Source: Lindgomyces ingoldianus (Eukaryota > Ascomycota > Dothideomycetes > Pleosporales > Lindgomycetaceae). From it: a DNA stretch of 64,000 nt. The position numbers and the translations under genes were made by a program. Below, piece after piece: positions 31,301 to 41,769 of the stretch; position 1 is the first letter of the stretch, and each line of letters starts with the position of its first letter. The notes under the pieces are model-generated. The model saw nothing but the letters and a program-made list of their open reading frames with translations. It was not told where the DNA came from and ran no database searches. Location of the stretch: positions 899,039-963,038 of the forward strand of contig NW_022985165.1 of assembly GCF_010093535.1 (NCBI RefSeq). The letters run 5' to 3'.

Positions 31301-32162
31301 CATGGGCAACAACCAGCCGTGTAAGTCGTTCAAGGTCGCTCTGTGTTTGCTGGAAATCCAAGAAAGCGCGCTTCTCTTGGCGAAGTTTCTCCAATTTGGG
31401 GTCAATCTCATCCCGCAGCAGCTCGCTAAGCTCTTGCACCTTCATCTCCTTCTTTGCCATTGTCTTGAAAGCCTTGTCTCGCCTGTCCTCAAACATGCGT
31501 GTCCCGGCGGCTTCTTCAATCATGGCAAGTATTTCCACTGCCTTCATATTCAGGACCTTCGTGATTCGGCCCTGCATGATCAGGAAGTTGGGATTGTTGA
31601 TGTTTAGCTGGACCGACTGGAACAGGTTTTGCACTGTCTGTTGTTGTGCGCGATGTCCGTTGATCATATATTTGCTTGTTCCGCCCATGACTATCTGCCT
31701 CATAACAGAGATTTGTGCCTCGTCCTCGAAACCAATGGGGCTCTTCTTCTTGTCGCGGTTGTCAAAAACGATGGTAACACTAGCTTTCGTAACTCCGCCC
31801 TGACCACGTTTGTATATGAGGTCCTGTTCGGCCAGTCTTAGTACTTGACATCAATGTGGCGCATATTTATCTACCTGCAGGTTTTGAGCCCGAACAGTGC
31901 TCATGTTCGTTATACCGAGCACAAAACATATTGCGTCCAAAATATTTGACTTCCCAGATCCATTAAGTCCAGTAATGGAGTTGAAGCTCCCGTCCCTATA
32001 CACAGTGAGCTGTGATTCTTGTGCAGATTCGGAGGTAAACAAACCAGCCAGAGATGACAGTTCGGACAGCGTACGATTTGAAACCCTGCGAAAATATGTT
32101 AGAGGCATAGTAAATCCTCCTATCGCAACACTTACGTCTAATACTACTTCGACGACCCTCAT
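28330..32162 (-). CDS. SMC2: Condensin subunit SMC2, about 1180 aa, seven exons
   Basis: Exons (minus strand): 32162-32136, 32085-32045, 31995-31875, 31823-29787, 29741-29367, 29320-28647, 28597-28330; the six introns are about 45-51 nt and all junctions keep frame. N-terminal ATPase half: [14 protein letters not shown], Walker [10 protein letters not shown] (32-40), [17 protein letters not shown]. Long coiled coils flank a hinge (about 520-665, starting [10 protein letters not shown], with [15 protein letters not shown]). The C-terminal half has the ABC signature [17 protein letters not shown] (about 1084-1100) and Walker [13 protein letters not shown]. Together with SMC4 it forms the condensin core that compacts mitotic chromosomes. 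Length matches orthologues. Residue 25 is Gly where I recall Glu in WDESFNS of other species, a small deviation next to Walker A. Divergent from the OPT gene. Confidence 0.96.
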
Positions 32163-33083
32163 GGCGGCTGCATGTGCTGTTGTTGTTCGTGTTGAGGTTT
32201 GTTTTGACTTGACCGCGCCAAGTTGGACAGGAAGGCTGACTAAGGTTCACGCTTTCACGTGCAGCGCTAAGCCTTTCCTGTCGCTCAAGCTTTATCTGCA
32301 TCATTTCTCCCTCCTTCTCACCATCACTACTCACCTTTCCGCTAGGCCTGTGACTAAGACACTCTCTACAGTACACGCCATAGCGATGCTGCACAATGGC
32401 ACCGCACTGTTACACCCGTGGCTGCGCGATGCGATCCTTCGTAGTTGGGTCTGCGCTTCGAACAACGGCATCTTTCATCGTTCCACAATCGATGGTTACC
32501 AGCACCATCGATTACTTTCGAGCGCATCTAGTCCCACACATCTCGCTCTCCAATGAATTGCGATCCTCGTTACACTCGTCGGCCCCGCAGCCAGGCTCAT
32601 GTGCGGATGCCAGGATCCATTACTGAGGAAGAATCCATGGGTGAATTTACAGGCTACTCTCTACGGAGAGTCTAATCGTTCTGTAATTTTCCTTGCGTAG
32701 GCTCAATTCACTTGCATCTCACGAGAAATGCGCAGTCTGATCAAGCTCTTCAAGAGGCGCCGCCACGCAAGGCTTGTCTCACACGATCATGGGTCAGTGC
32801 TGAACCCTGGAAGTGCCTCGAAAATAGCGGGGATTGATCGTGTTCAGAAGAGGAAGTTCCAAATTCACCCGCCGCTTCAAATCACATCATTTAGCTAAAT
32901 TAGATGCCCAACACTCTAGCCCTCACGCAATCGCAAGGGTATGTGTCGCATTCAAAGATAAGTGTCTCTTTAAGAGCGGCCAAATCCTCTTCACCTCTTT
33001 GCCGCCACCAGACTACCCCTCTTCCCTTCAGCTTCCCCCATCTGCTGCTCTCTAGCAGAGGGTAGGATAGTCCAACCGACGGG
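32163..33083. other. Divergent promoter region, SMC2 / OPT transporter
   Basis: 921 bp between the two ATGs. An ORF at 31897-32556 is the antisense shadow of SMC2 exons plus upstream sequence. No TATA box stands out, and no other gene is supported. Confidence 0.55.
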
Positions 33084-35582
33084 ATGGCCAACGTCTTTAG
33101 TCGTTTCCAGAAGCAACCTGGCGGAGGTAGCGGTGAGTCTCAAGAGGGAAACGCTGTGACAGCCATCGACCACGATTTGTCGGAGACAATCAATCCCGAG
33201 AAGAATAATCCTGAAATCGCCATGGCAGGAGACTTGCCTACACCCTTCGAAAATGAAGACGACATCCCAGAAGACGTTCGAGAGTTGCCCAAGGTTGTGC
33301 GTAGCATCGTGAGCCTCGAAGATGATCCAACTTCGCCCACCATTACCTTTCGATACTTCATACTCTGCTTCATCTTCGTTCCTCCGGGTGCAATTCTGTA
33401 CACCATAGGAGCATATAGGACAACGGCAGCTGTATATCCTATTCTCTTCGTTCAGATAGGTAGGTGTTGGTCCCAGGCTTTAAACTTGAAGAGACTAAAT
33501 AGCGTAGCTTCTCACTACGTAGGACAGTGGCTTGCAGAGATCCTGCCAGGTAGGATAATTCGGGTTCCATTCACTAAGCTCAGCTTCAGTTTGAATCCTG
33601 GTCCATGGAATGCCAAAGGTAAGTCGCTCCAAATTTCAAAGATGCAAGCTAATGGTGAAAGAAAACGTGCTTGTTACATTGACTGCTGCCTCTGGTGCCA
33701 CGGGAAATGCTGCATGGTCCGCTATCTCGCTCGCTCAGCTCTACTATAACACCTACATCCCTGTACCAGTGGCACTTTTCTTCATGTGGGCAATCGTATA
33801 CATAGGATACGCCATGGCTGCTCTAGCTCGACAGTTCTTACTCTACGATCCCATCTATACATGGCCTTACTCCTTGATGCAAACAGCTGTTTTCGAGACG
33901 ATGCGGAAATCTTCCCGTGATTCCAGGGTCGCGAGAAAACAGAAGTACGTCTTCTTCATGGTCTTCGGATTCTGCATTTTCTGGCATTTCTTGCCCGAGT
34001 ATATATTTCCGTTCCTGAGCTCGCTCTCGTTTCTCTGCTGGGTCGCGCCTAGAAATCCCGTGGCCAACTTCATTGGAGCCGGTATTGGTGGCATGGGTTT
34101 CCTGAACCTGTCCCTTGATTGGGCGAACATCTCCAACCAATCGCTAATCAGCCCCATGATTACCCCCTTCTGGACAACCTGTGTTCTTACCGCAGCCTTC
34201 GTCCTAAACTGCTGGATTTTACTCCCTGCTGCGAAGTGGGGAAGTCTAGGAGAATGGAAGCACAATCTTATGTCGAATCGTGTGTTTCTGGCCAATGGAA
34301 CTAAATATCCGGTGGCGGAGCTAATCGGGCCTAACCACACCTTCAACGAAACTGCATATCAGCATTACGGTCCAGTTTACATGGGTGCTCAGGCCATCTG
34401 GAGTCTCTTCTTTGATTACTCCTCATATATTTCTGCCTTCACCTGGATGCTTCTTTTCGGCTGGGACAATATTCGGGGCACAATGGCTAAACTCCGTGAA
34501 CGAGCGGCCTCTAGAGGCAAGGACTCCATCAATCACTTCTATACAGACCGCCTCAACGTTATACAACGACAATACAAAGAAGTCCCTCTGTGGTGGTATC
34601 TTGCTTTGTTCGTGGCATCTTTTGTCACTATAGTCACGATTCTAGCGAAAGGGTACTTCTTCATTCCAATCTGGACGTTCTTCGTTGCCATCTTGACGTC
34701 TGGATTTATGATCGTCCCGTTCAGTTGGCTCTACTCATTTTCTAGCTTTCAAGTTGCCATTGGAACCTTCAACGAGCTTCTCTATGGCTTTATGGTGCAC
34801 GCCGTGAGTGGTCACAAGCATCCTGCCGGCGCGAATACGTATGGATGCATAGCTGGAGATATATGGTAAGATCATCATCTATCTTTATTCAATCCCCTAC
34901 TAACACGCTTAGGTACCGCGCCCAATATATGCTCCAAGACCAAAAAATCGGCCACTACATGCACATCCCACCACGTGCTGTCTTCTTCAGCCAAATCTTC
35001 GGTGAACTCATCGGCATCCCCATCAACTATGGTATCATCCAGTGGGTTCTCAGGACCAAACGCGAATATATCCTCGGCAACATAAAAGACCCACTTGGCC
35101 AATGGACTGGACAACTACTTGCATCCTACAACACCATGGGGGTGCAATACGTTCTCATCGGACCCAAGCGCCTCTTCGCCCAGCACATGTACAAGCCGCT
35201 TCCATGGGCTTTCTTGTACGGAGCCGCTGCTCCCTTTATTCTGTACTTGCTCCATCGCAAGTGGCCGAAATCAAAGCTTAAGTTCCATCTCTGGAATGTG
35301 ACAATCTTTGGTTCCGGCGTCAGTCAGTTCTACGGAAACCTTAGTACTGGGTATATTTCCAGATTTATCGTCGGTTATATCTCCATGAGGTGGTACTTCC
35401 GCCATCGGTTTGAGACCTGGAGGAGGTATAATTTCCTCATTGCTGCGGCACTCGATGCGGGATTTAATATCGCTATGTTGTTGATGTTTCTCATCTTCTC
35501 CAGTGGCAAAATCATCAAGATGCCGTTATGGTGGGGCAATAATGAGGAGAGTGTGGAGAGGTGCTTTGCACTGGATAACTAA
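33084..35582 (+). CDS. OPT-family oligopeptide transporter, about 789 aa
   Basis: Exons 33084-33463, 33503-33618, 33662-34865, 34913-35582. The cytosolic N terminus (acidic, DDIPEDVRELPKVVRSIV) leads into 14-16 predicted membrane helices. Family hallmarks: the SLNPGPWN motif (about 155-162) followed across intron 2 by KENVLVTLTAASGATGNAAW, QFLLYDPIYTWPYSL, WCxAPRNPVANFIGAGIGGMG, NELLYGFMVHAVSGHKHP, and C-terminal NFLIAAALDAGFNIAMLL. OPT proteins are proton-coupled importers of tetra-/pentapeptides, glutathione or metal-siderophore conjugates; substrate cannot be told from sequence. Introns are 39, 43 and 47 nt. The first donor (GTGTTG after CAGATAGGTAG) is weaker than the others, so the few residues around QIGSVASHYVG are least certain. 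Confidence 0.93.
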
Positions 35583-36358
35583 GACTCTTGAAGTGGTAGA
35601 GTGGCTGAGAGATGTGAATCACCTAATTAGCTCCTGGATCTTCCAACCATGTGGAGAAGAACTCTCACAAAGATCTAGAAATCATTAATATCTTCTCATT
35701 CCTTCCGTCTGGGCTCCTCGGTGGTCAATATTATAAATCTCTTCCTCACTCGACTTTATCCTTGCCCTTCTTCTTGCTCTAAACATAACTGTACAATAAA
35801 GGCTACACAGCTTCCGGTATCATCATCACTGCGATAATCCTAAGAGCCCTACGTGTCCCAAGTTCTGTGGTGTATTTAAATGCCCCTAACCAAAACCCTA
35901 GACGCGGTAATGCTACGTTTTCACTGTCAGCATATATTGCAGAATAGGTACAAGATAAATTGAATTTAGTAAATCTTATGCTAGAATTATAGATGATATT
36001 AATAGAAGACAAAAATATGTCACGAATCACCCCTGCCCATACAAGAGACTGTCTGCTTCTTGCAAGGTTGCATCTCCGCTTTATTCGCGGCCCGCAAGAT
36101 ATTCATGACTAGTGTTCAAGATCTAGGTAAGACAGTTATAGTGAGCTCGCTGGGGTCTATAGAGCGCAAATAAATAAAATGTTAACACATAAGGGTATAT
36201 AGAATGCAGCCCAATTTGGGAAACTTGAAAGTCGACCCATCCCGTGCTCCAGCTTTTGATGCGCCGACTGTTGTTCATACATGACATAACGGAATTACCT
36301 CGTAACGAAACAGAAAAAATTGAACTCGAAAGACGCTCTCACAATCACATCGTACTCT
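35583..36358. other. Convergent intergenic spacer, AT-rich
   Basis: 3' flanks of the OPT gene and the Ecm11-domain gene; no gene seen. The ORF at 35803-36030 is featureless. Confidence 0.6.
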
Positions 36359-37876
36359 TCATCTCTTCCTCTCTGGAGTCTTCGGGATAAGGCCCATTCC
36401 CTGATTCTTCATCTTGGCCAAGGCTTCTTCAACCGTCTTTTGTTTTTTAGTAACATGATTGTGACGGTTCTCCACTTCTTTTTCGTATTCCTTCGCTAGC
36501 TTTCGTTTCTGCTGCCTCGCTTCCTTCGTACGCTTGATGATGCTGCTGAATTGGTCCAGGAACCAATCTCCAGCATCCTCCCATTCTTGAGTAGGCAGAG
36601 TGCTGAAGAACTTCGCCTGGTCAGGACCGTCAAGATTCTGGACATGCTGTAGGCGTTCAACCAGGGGCCTCTCAAGCATGTTGTCGGAAATAACAGGCGT
36701 GCCCGCTCGTGGATTCTTGTCGAAATTTTCGTTTATTAAGTCTTCATATGCCATCTTGTGAAGTTCGGGAAGGTCGTAGTCCTCGACTGGGCCTTGGGGC
36801 TGAGCTTCCGCGGCCTCCTCAGAACGGTGAAGTGTTGGCGGTTTCACAGCTTGCTCCTCTGAAATGGGAAGAGTAGGCAAATGTTGCTTAATGATCGTCG
36901 GATCGGATTTCTGACGTTGGCTGCTAAGCTGAAGTGGCGTTTCATTCTGGCTACGGAAATTGCGGTGGGCAGTTACTTCAACAGAAGGAGTGGGAAGGAT
37001 CTGACTGTACTGAAGCTTGGCGCCCCGACGCATAGTTGTGGCGTTCGTGTCGGCACCGTTGTCCCTAGGTTCAACGTGTGGTGGCTGAAAGGGTTGAGGT
37101 TGCTGATACGGTGGACGATCAGGGAGGCGAAGAAGCGGTTGGTTCGCAAAATGTTGTCGACCCTGAGCTTTCACACCGAGGCGCTGCGGGGAAGGAGAGA
37201 TCTCGTTCTGCTCGTCGAAGTCTTCGGAAGCAGGATCTTGAGCTTGGTTGTACTTTCCCGGAAGCCCCTCTGGAATACCAGAAGTGGTTGATGGGTATGA
37301 ATTGTTGGCATCGAAAATGCCATACTGGTTTCCCGCCTGGTAATCGTTCAAGAATTTGCATTGAAGTGACGGTTCGGCATCTTCAAAGCCCCCCTGCTGA
37401 AGAATTCGCCACTGTTCTTCAGTGAATCGCGGCTCTTCGTCATCCTCTCCATCGCTTTCATCTCTCGCCTCACCTTCCACCTCGCCTTCCGCATCAGATT
37501 CGTTCTCGACATCCTCATTATCACTATGTTCCTGATCAGAGATATGTTCATGTCGCTGGCTATCGATGACATGGACAACTGACTCCCGCGGAAGAGTGGT
37601 ATCAAGACTCTCAGCGTCAGTGTCGTAGGTATCCTGCTTAGGTCCCATGCGACGGCTTGGAGCCCCACGCTGAACTGACTGCTGTTGCATGGTTGATTGA
37701 TGGCCATGGCTGAAATTCTGTGGTTGACCTCGAGAATGCTGCGTCCCATGATTTTGACGATGAAGAGTCGTCTTCGACACCGGAATCTTTAGGTTGGCAG
37801 CAATTTGCTGTCGATGGGCACTGCTGGGTCGACTATTCTGCGGACTGTTCGCCCTACCGCGAACGAAGTTTTGCAT
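36359..37876 (-). CDS. Ecm11-domain protein, 505 aa
   Basis: Single exon. The N-terminal three-quarters are disordered, rich in Gln, His and Pro, with an acidic patch (HSDNEDVENESDAEGEVEGE). The C-terminal 100 residues resemble the fungal Ecm11 (extracellular mutant 11) domain: FFSTLPTQEWEDAGDWFLDQ, FSSIIKRTKEARQQKRKLAKE, a charged helix, and EEALAKMKNQGMGLIPKTP. In budding yeast Ecm11 partners Gmc2 in the synaptonemal complex central element and is needed for Zip1 assembly; the name comes from an unrelated early cell-wall screen. Whether the filamentous-fungal protein has a meiotic role is inference. The start at 37876 (MQNFVRGRAN) is the first Met of the frame after an upstream stop-rich leader. 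Confidence 0.75.
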   Translation of the reverse strand: MQNFVRGRANSPQNSRPSSAHRQQIAANLKIPVSKTTLHRQNHGTQHSRGQPQNFSHGHQSTMQQQSVQRGAPSRRMGPKQDTYDTDAESLDTTLPRESVVHVIDSQRHEHISDQEHSDNEDVENESDAEGEVEGEARDESDGEDDEEPRFTEEQWRILQQGGFEDAEPSLQCKFLNDYQAGNQYGIFDANNSYPSTTSGIPEGLPGKYNQAQDPASEDFDEQNEISPSPQRLGVKAQGRQHFANQPLLRLPDRPPYQQPQPFQPPHVEPRDNGADTNATTMRRGAKLQYSQILPTPSVEVTAHRNFRSQNETPLQLSSQRQKSDPTIIKQHLPTLPISEEQAVKPPTLHRSEEAAEAQPQGPVEDYDLPELHKMAYEDLINENFDKNPRAGTPVISDNMLERPLVERLQHVQNLDGPDQAKFFSTLPTQEWEDAGDWFLDQFSSIIKRTKEARQQKRKLAKEYEKEVENRHNHVTKKQKTVEEALAKMKNQGMGLIPKTPERKR

Positions 37877-38192
37877 GGCGGTGAGAGGCTCGGGATATCT
37901 CCCGTAGTAAGCACTCCAGCCCCACTAGACACGTTGTAATCAAGTGTTGAGAGTGAAAAGGATCATTTGAGAAGTCGTGATGATGTTATGGTGTTGAACC
38001 TCGAAGTAGAAAGCGCGGTTTTGTTCCGAAGAATGCGCCTTGCCAAAATGGGCCTAGTACGATACAATGATGATATCGTATCTTATCGCCATTCACTGCT
38101 TTATTGCCGTTTACGCTCACTTTGACCCCGCTCACTACCTTCAACCTTATTATCGTCTTTCACTTCTCGAATTCTGCATCACCTCTTTCACA
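37877..38192. other. Divergent promoter region, Ecm11-domain / F-box-like genes
   Basis: 316 bp between the ATGs. The + frame of the F-box-like gene is open back to an ATG at 38067, so a longer N terminus is possible; the extension looks like a translated pyrimidine-rich leader. Confidence 0.55.
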
Positions 38193-39260
38193 ATGACTGA
38201 ATGCTACCTATACAAACTCCCAAATGAGGTACTCCACTGCCCGCGCTCCCAGCCGAACCCCACTAATCACTCTTCCAAGCTCCTCCTCCACATCCTCACG
38301 CCTCTACCTACCCCTCAACTTCTCCCCTTAACCGTGCTTTCTCACCGTATATACACCCTTATTCTGCGCATCCTACACAACCGGCTCGTTGCAGCATCCG
38401 AGTTGAATTCGCATTCGCTCCTACTGGAATGCTACCACCCCTCAGCAAAGCTCACCGAGCCGCCATACTTCTGTACATACCACGGCACTGATGGCCTCAC
38501 AACATACAAGCCTCCGTATGAGAACGATGCGAACCTTGCTGGACGTCTTGGCGAGATGCGCAACATGTACTCGCGCTTCCGGCCTCATCGTCGCGACCTT
38601 GAGCTGGGAGGGAGACGGGTGCGTTGGCCGCCTGGGGATGTCCCCGGAAGCCGGACTTTTCCGGGTACTGCGTCAGATAGGTTTGAAGGCGAAACCGTGA
38701 AGCAGATATTGAGTCTGGAAGGACATGAATTGTTCACACAATTGGTTGCTCAGACCAATCTAGTGAAGATTGGGCCGCGAAATGGGTTGTTTACTTGTTT
38801 TGTGGCTGTAGATGAAGGTGTTGTGAGAGTTTGGAGGGAGTGGCTTGGAGATATGGCCGCGAAGAGGGAGAGTGGGGTTCCAGGGGCGGAAGACGTCGTT
38901 GAGGAAGGGGAGAAAGGAAAGGGTGCTATTCGCGATATCCCAGATGCTGGAAAGAGTGCAATTGATGAGAGAATCCTATGGATCACTGCTGCTAATAATA
39001 CAGGACTGAGATTCAGTATCAAGGAAAGGAGGCTGAGAAGAGATGCACCTATCCTTATCAGAGCCGACGAAGATATACCTGTGAGCTATGAAATCGAGTA
39101 CAATGGTAATGTTTCGTGTTATACCCCACTCAACCTGACACTAACGTATGCTCCAGAACTCCTCGTTCGCACATCACATCTTCTACTCATGCTAGAAAAG
39201 TCCCTGGTGCAAGAGGATAACTCCTCTGGTAAAGCCGTAGTCTTTGGCTCTTTTGGATGA
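38193..39260 (+). CDS. F-box-like protein, about 338-355 aa
   Basis: From MTECYLYKLPNEVL the N terminus reads as a fungal F-box: LPNEVL, LLLHILTPLPTPQLLPLTVL, SHRIYTLILRILHNRLV, which would recruit a Skp1-cullin ubiquitin ligase. The rest (ECYHPSAKLTEPPYFCTYHG, FRPHRRDL, RFEGETVKQILSLEGHELFT, ILWITAANNTGLRFSIKERR) looks like the conserved body of an uncharacterised ascomycete family. A candidate intron 39106-39156 (GTAATG donor, CTAAC branch, TCCAG; 51 nt, no stop) would join EIEYN to ELLVRTSHLLLMLEK; whether it is removed cannot be told from frame. The ATG at 38193 is preferred over 38067 because it sits directly before the F-box. The substrate is unknown. Confidence 0.7.
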   Translation: MTECYLYKLPNEVLHCPRSQPNPTNHSSKLLLHILTPLPTPQLLPLTVLSHRIYTLILRILHNRLVAASELNSHSLLLECYHPSAKLTEPPYFCTYHGTDGLTTYKPPYENDANLAGRLGEMRNMYSRFRPHRRDLELGGRRVRWPPGDVPGSRTFPGTASDRFEGETVKQILSLEGHELFTQLVAQTNLVKIGPRNGLFTCFVAVDEGVVRVWREWLGDMAAKRESGVPGAEDVVEEGEKGKGAIRDIPDAGKSAIDERILWITAANNTGLRFSIKERRLRRDAPILIRADEDIPVSYEIEYNGNVSCYTPLNLTLTYAPELLVRTSHLLLMLEKSLVQEDNSSGKAVVFGSFG

Positions 39261-39963
39261 GGCTCCTATGCTCTATACAGAGAAAATAGGAATGCGCATA
39301 TATACGCATTTGCAACAGGCCATTATCGTTCAACCCGTCCCCCCTATTCAGCGCTACAGTATAGGTCGCAAAATACCACGATTCATTTAAAATGGTTGCA
39401 TTTGCACTGCGCTTCTCGCTACAAAGCTCAGTGATTGATTTTGAGCGTTGCAAAACACCTGGAGCTGCACACATCACTTTCGACAGCCGTATTGGATTCA
39501 GTCAAAATTGAGGAAGGAAAGAAGTTGGACGAAGTGAGTAATGACTTGGGGGGGGGGGGGGGGCGATGTTTTCACCACTTTGGCGCCAAGCCAATTCAGG
39601 CAAAACGTGAAGCAGGGCTTATTCCTCCACAACAAAGACATCTAGGCATGGCAGCACCTTACATACAGCAAGGGAATGTGTGAAGTCACCATGGTGTGCA
39701 ATTAACCCAGAACTAAGTTCTTACAGCTTCGGAAATGCATTTGGCGAGAGTAAATGAACCGGGAACACGGAGAATTTCGCACCATCCAATCAAAAAGCAA
39801 GCATGGTATATTGCAACATGAAGATTCTCCAATTAGTCCGACCATCAATGCCCACTCCTTCCAGAACACCTAGTGGCTCTAACCCTACATGTTCAACGAA
39901 CCAAAAGACACCATACAAAGGAAAGCCACCTCTTCCCTACCACGTATCCTTCACATATGCTGT
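39261..39963. other. Convergent intergenic spacer with a G16 homopolymer
   Basis: 3' flanks of the F-box-like gene and the GPI-protein gene. A run of 16 G lies at 39548-39563. No gene supported. Confidence 0.6.
39548..39563 (+). repeat. Poly-G tract (16 nt)
   Basis: Uninterrupted G run, length as given in the sequence. Such tracts are prone to sequencing and assembly length error. Confidence 0.8.
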
Positions 39964-41769
39964 CTACAAGAGAGCAGCGAGCGCAAGGATAGCACCACCA
40001 ACAACACCCGCAGCCTTAACCTCCTTGTTCACGGCCGCGCCCGTGAACTGTGCCGGCGTTCCCGTAGGATTATAATATCCTGTGGGCGTCGCATATGTCA
40101 CCAAGGTCGGTGAGTAGGTATAAGTATACGCTGGCGGCGCGGTGTACTCTGGAGATAACGTAGTATGCGCATGCGGGGTGGGCGTCACGTACGGGATAGC
40201 AGAGTACGTAGTGTACTTCTCGTGCTCGGTGAAGCACTCCGTCTCCGTGAACGTGTAGCCCTCGCAAGTCTTGCAGGTGTGGATGACGGGCGGGATGTAG
40301 GTTGGCAGAACGCCGCCGGAGCAAGATGGGCATGCTGTAGTGGTGACCGTGCAGAAGTCGGTGCTGACGTAGGTGATGTGCTCAGTGCTCATAGCGCAAG
40401 CGTAGCAAGGGAGGATCGAGGTTGAGATGTCATAGATGGGTCGTTCGTAGGTGGAGCACGGGACGTAGACAGTCTCGGAGAGGGTAACTTCGACGATGAC
40501 TTCAACACCGATGATCTTGCCGCTAGTCGGACACGACGGGGTGACATATGGAGGCGGAGTGTAGGCCTTGGTATAACCTCCTGGGTAGCCATAGGTGGGC
40601 GTAGCGCTGGAGTTTCCATATGGGTAGGATGGAGTGGAGTATCCGCTGGGATACGTAGGTGGGTGAGAGTATCCAGTGCCCGTGGGACCAGTTGGGGTAG
40701 TCGTGTTGCCTGGCTTGCATGTTCCGTCGCCGTTGGGCAGACCGCTTTCGCATTTGCAGCTCAGCGAGCAGCCGTCGCCGTTCACAGTGTTGTGGTCATC
40801 ACACTCCTCGCCTAAGTCCTTGTCCCAAATACCGTCGCCGCACTTAGCAGGAGTAGCACCTCGAGAAAGGCTGAGCCATGTTAGCTGCTTGCGAGTACTT
40901 CATATGGCTTCGGGGATACTGACATATATGGCAATCCGACGGTCCCGTCACCAAAAGTCTGAGAGCCGACGCCGAGGATGTCCTGAGCAATAGCGAGAGC
41001 CTCAAAGCCGTTCATGCCGATTGAGGGGTATGATGCGAAAGCTTCATGGACACTGCAACTCCAATCAGACAGGGAGGCGTCATCAAGAGAATCCATGGCT
41101 TCCGAGTGAGCCACGAGATGGACCTTGTTGTAGCAATCCAAGTTGCCACGCACTGTGAAGTCACCGAAGTAGGAGAGCTAGCAGAAATCAGCACCCACTC
41201 ATGAGGTATGAATTTCAGGGTCAAAAGTGAAGACTCCAAAAGTCTCGTCCGACTTACAGCATCAACCTTGGCAGAGTCTTCGCTCTCATAGTAGCAAGAC
41301 AAAGCAAAGTAGAGACCAGTCTGTGGAACGCCGGCTGGTGTGGTACCAGCCGCGGCAAACTTAATCGAGTTGTCAATCAGGGTCTTTGCCTTGCCCTGGC
41401 CGAAGTGGTATGAAGGATCAGTGCCTTGAACAAAGTCAGTAGCCATCTTCACCTGTCTAGATACCCGTACACACCGATCAAGATGATGTTGCCGGTCACA
41501 GCAGGAGACCAGACGCTCTTTGAATCCTCCAAAAACTTGATAGTGCTAACAGAGCCGCAAGAAGGATCAGGAATAACGATAGCCTTGAACTTGGCGAAAT
41601 CCTCGGTCTTCATGGCAGCCCATTCCGCTTCGGTAACGAGCTTGGTGGAAAGGCCCATGGCGACAGCTTCATCGTATTCGTTGTATTGCAGTCCCTCGAG
41701 GAAGAGAAGGTCTTGGGCGGCTGCCGATGCAGCAAGTCCGGCCATGAGGCCAAAGGATGAGAACTTCAT
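39964..41769 (-). CDS. GPI-anchored cell-wall protein with myxo-type Cys-rich repeat, about 540 aa
   Basis: Exons: 41769-41475, 41424-41258, 41177-40924, 40870-39964. Signal peptide MKFSSFGLMAGLAASAAA. The first 240 residues form an ordered domain (LEGLQYNEYDEAVAMGLSTK, KFKAIVIPDPSCGSVSTIKF, NIILIGTDPSYHFGQG, GLYFALSCYYESED, FTVRGNLDCYNKVHLVA, GSQTFGDGTVGLPY) that I remember from uncharacterised fungal surface proteins. Then a DUF4215-like repeat: CGDGIWDKDLGEECDDHN, GDGCSLSCKCESG, usually a disulfide-bonded calcium-type module. A Tyr/Pro/Ser-rich stalk and a second Cys-rich stretch follow (CPSCSGGVLP, CKTCEGYTFTETECF). The end, AAVNKEVKAAGVVGGAILAL plus two Leu, is a canonical GPI attachment signal. 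Likely a wall or adhesion protein. Intron 3 (donor GTCAGT) and intron 1 (GTGTGT) are inferred mainly from frame and motif continuity. Confidence 0.85.
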
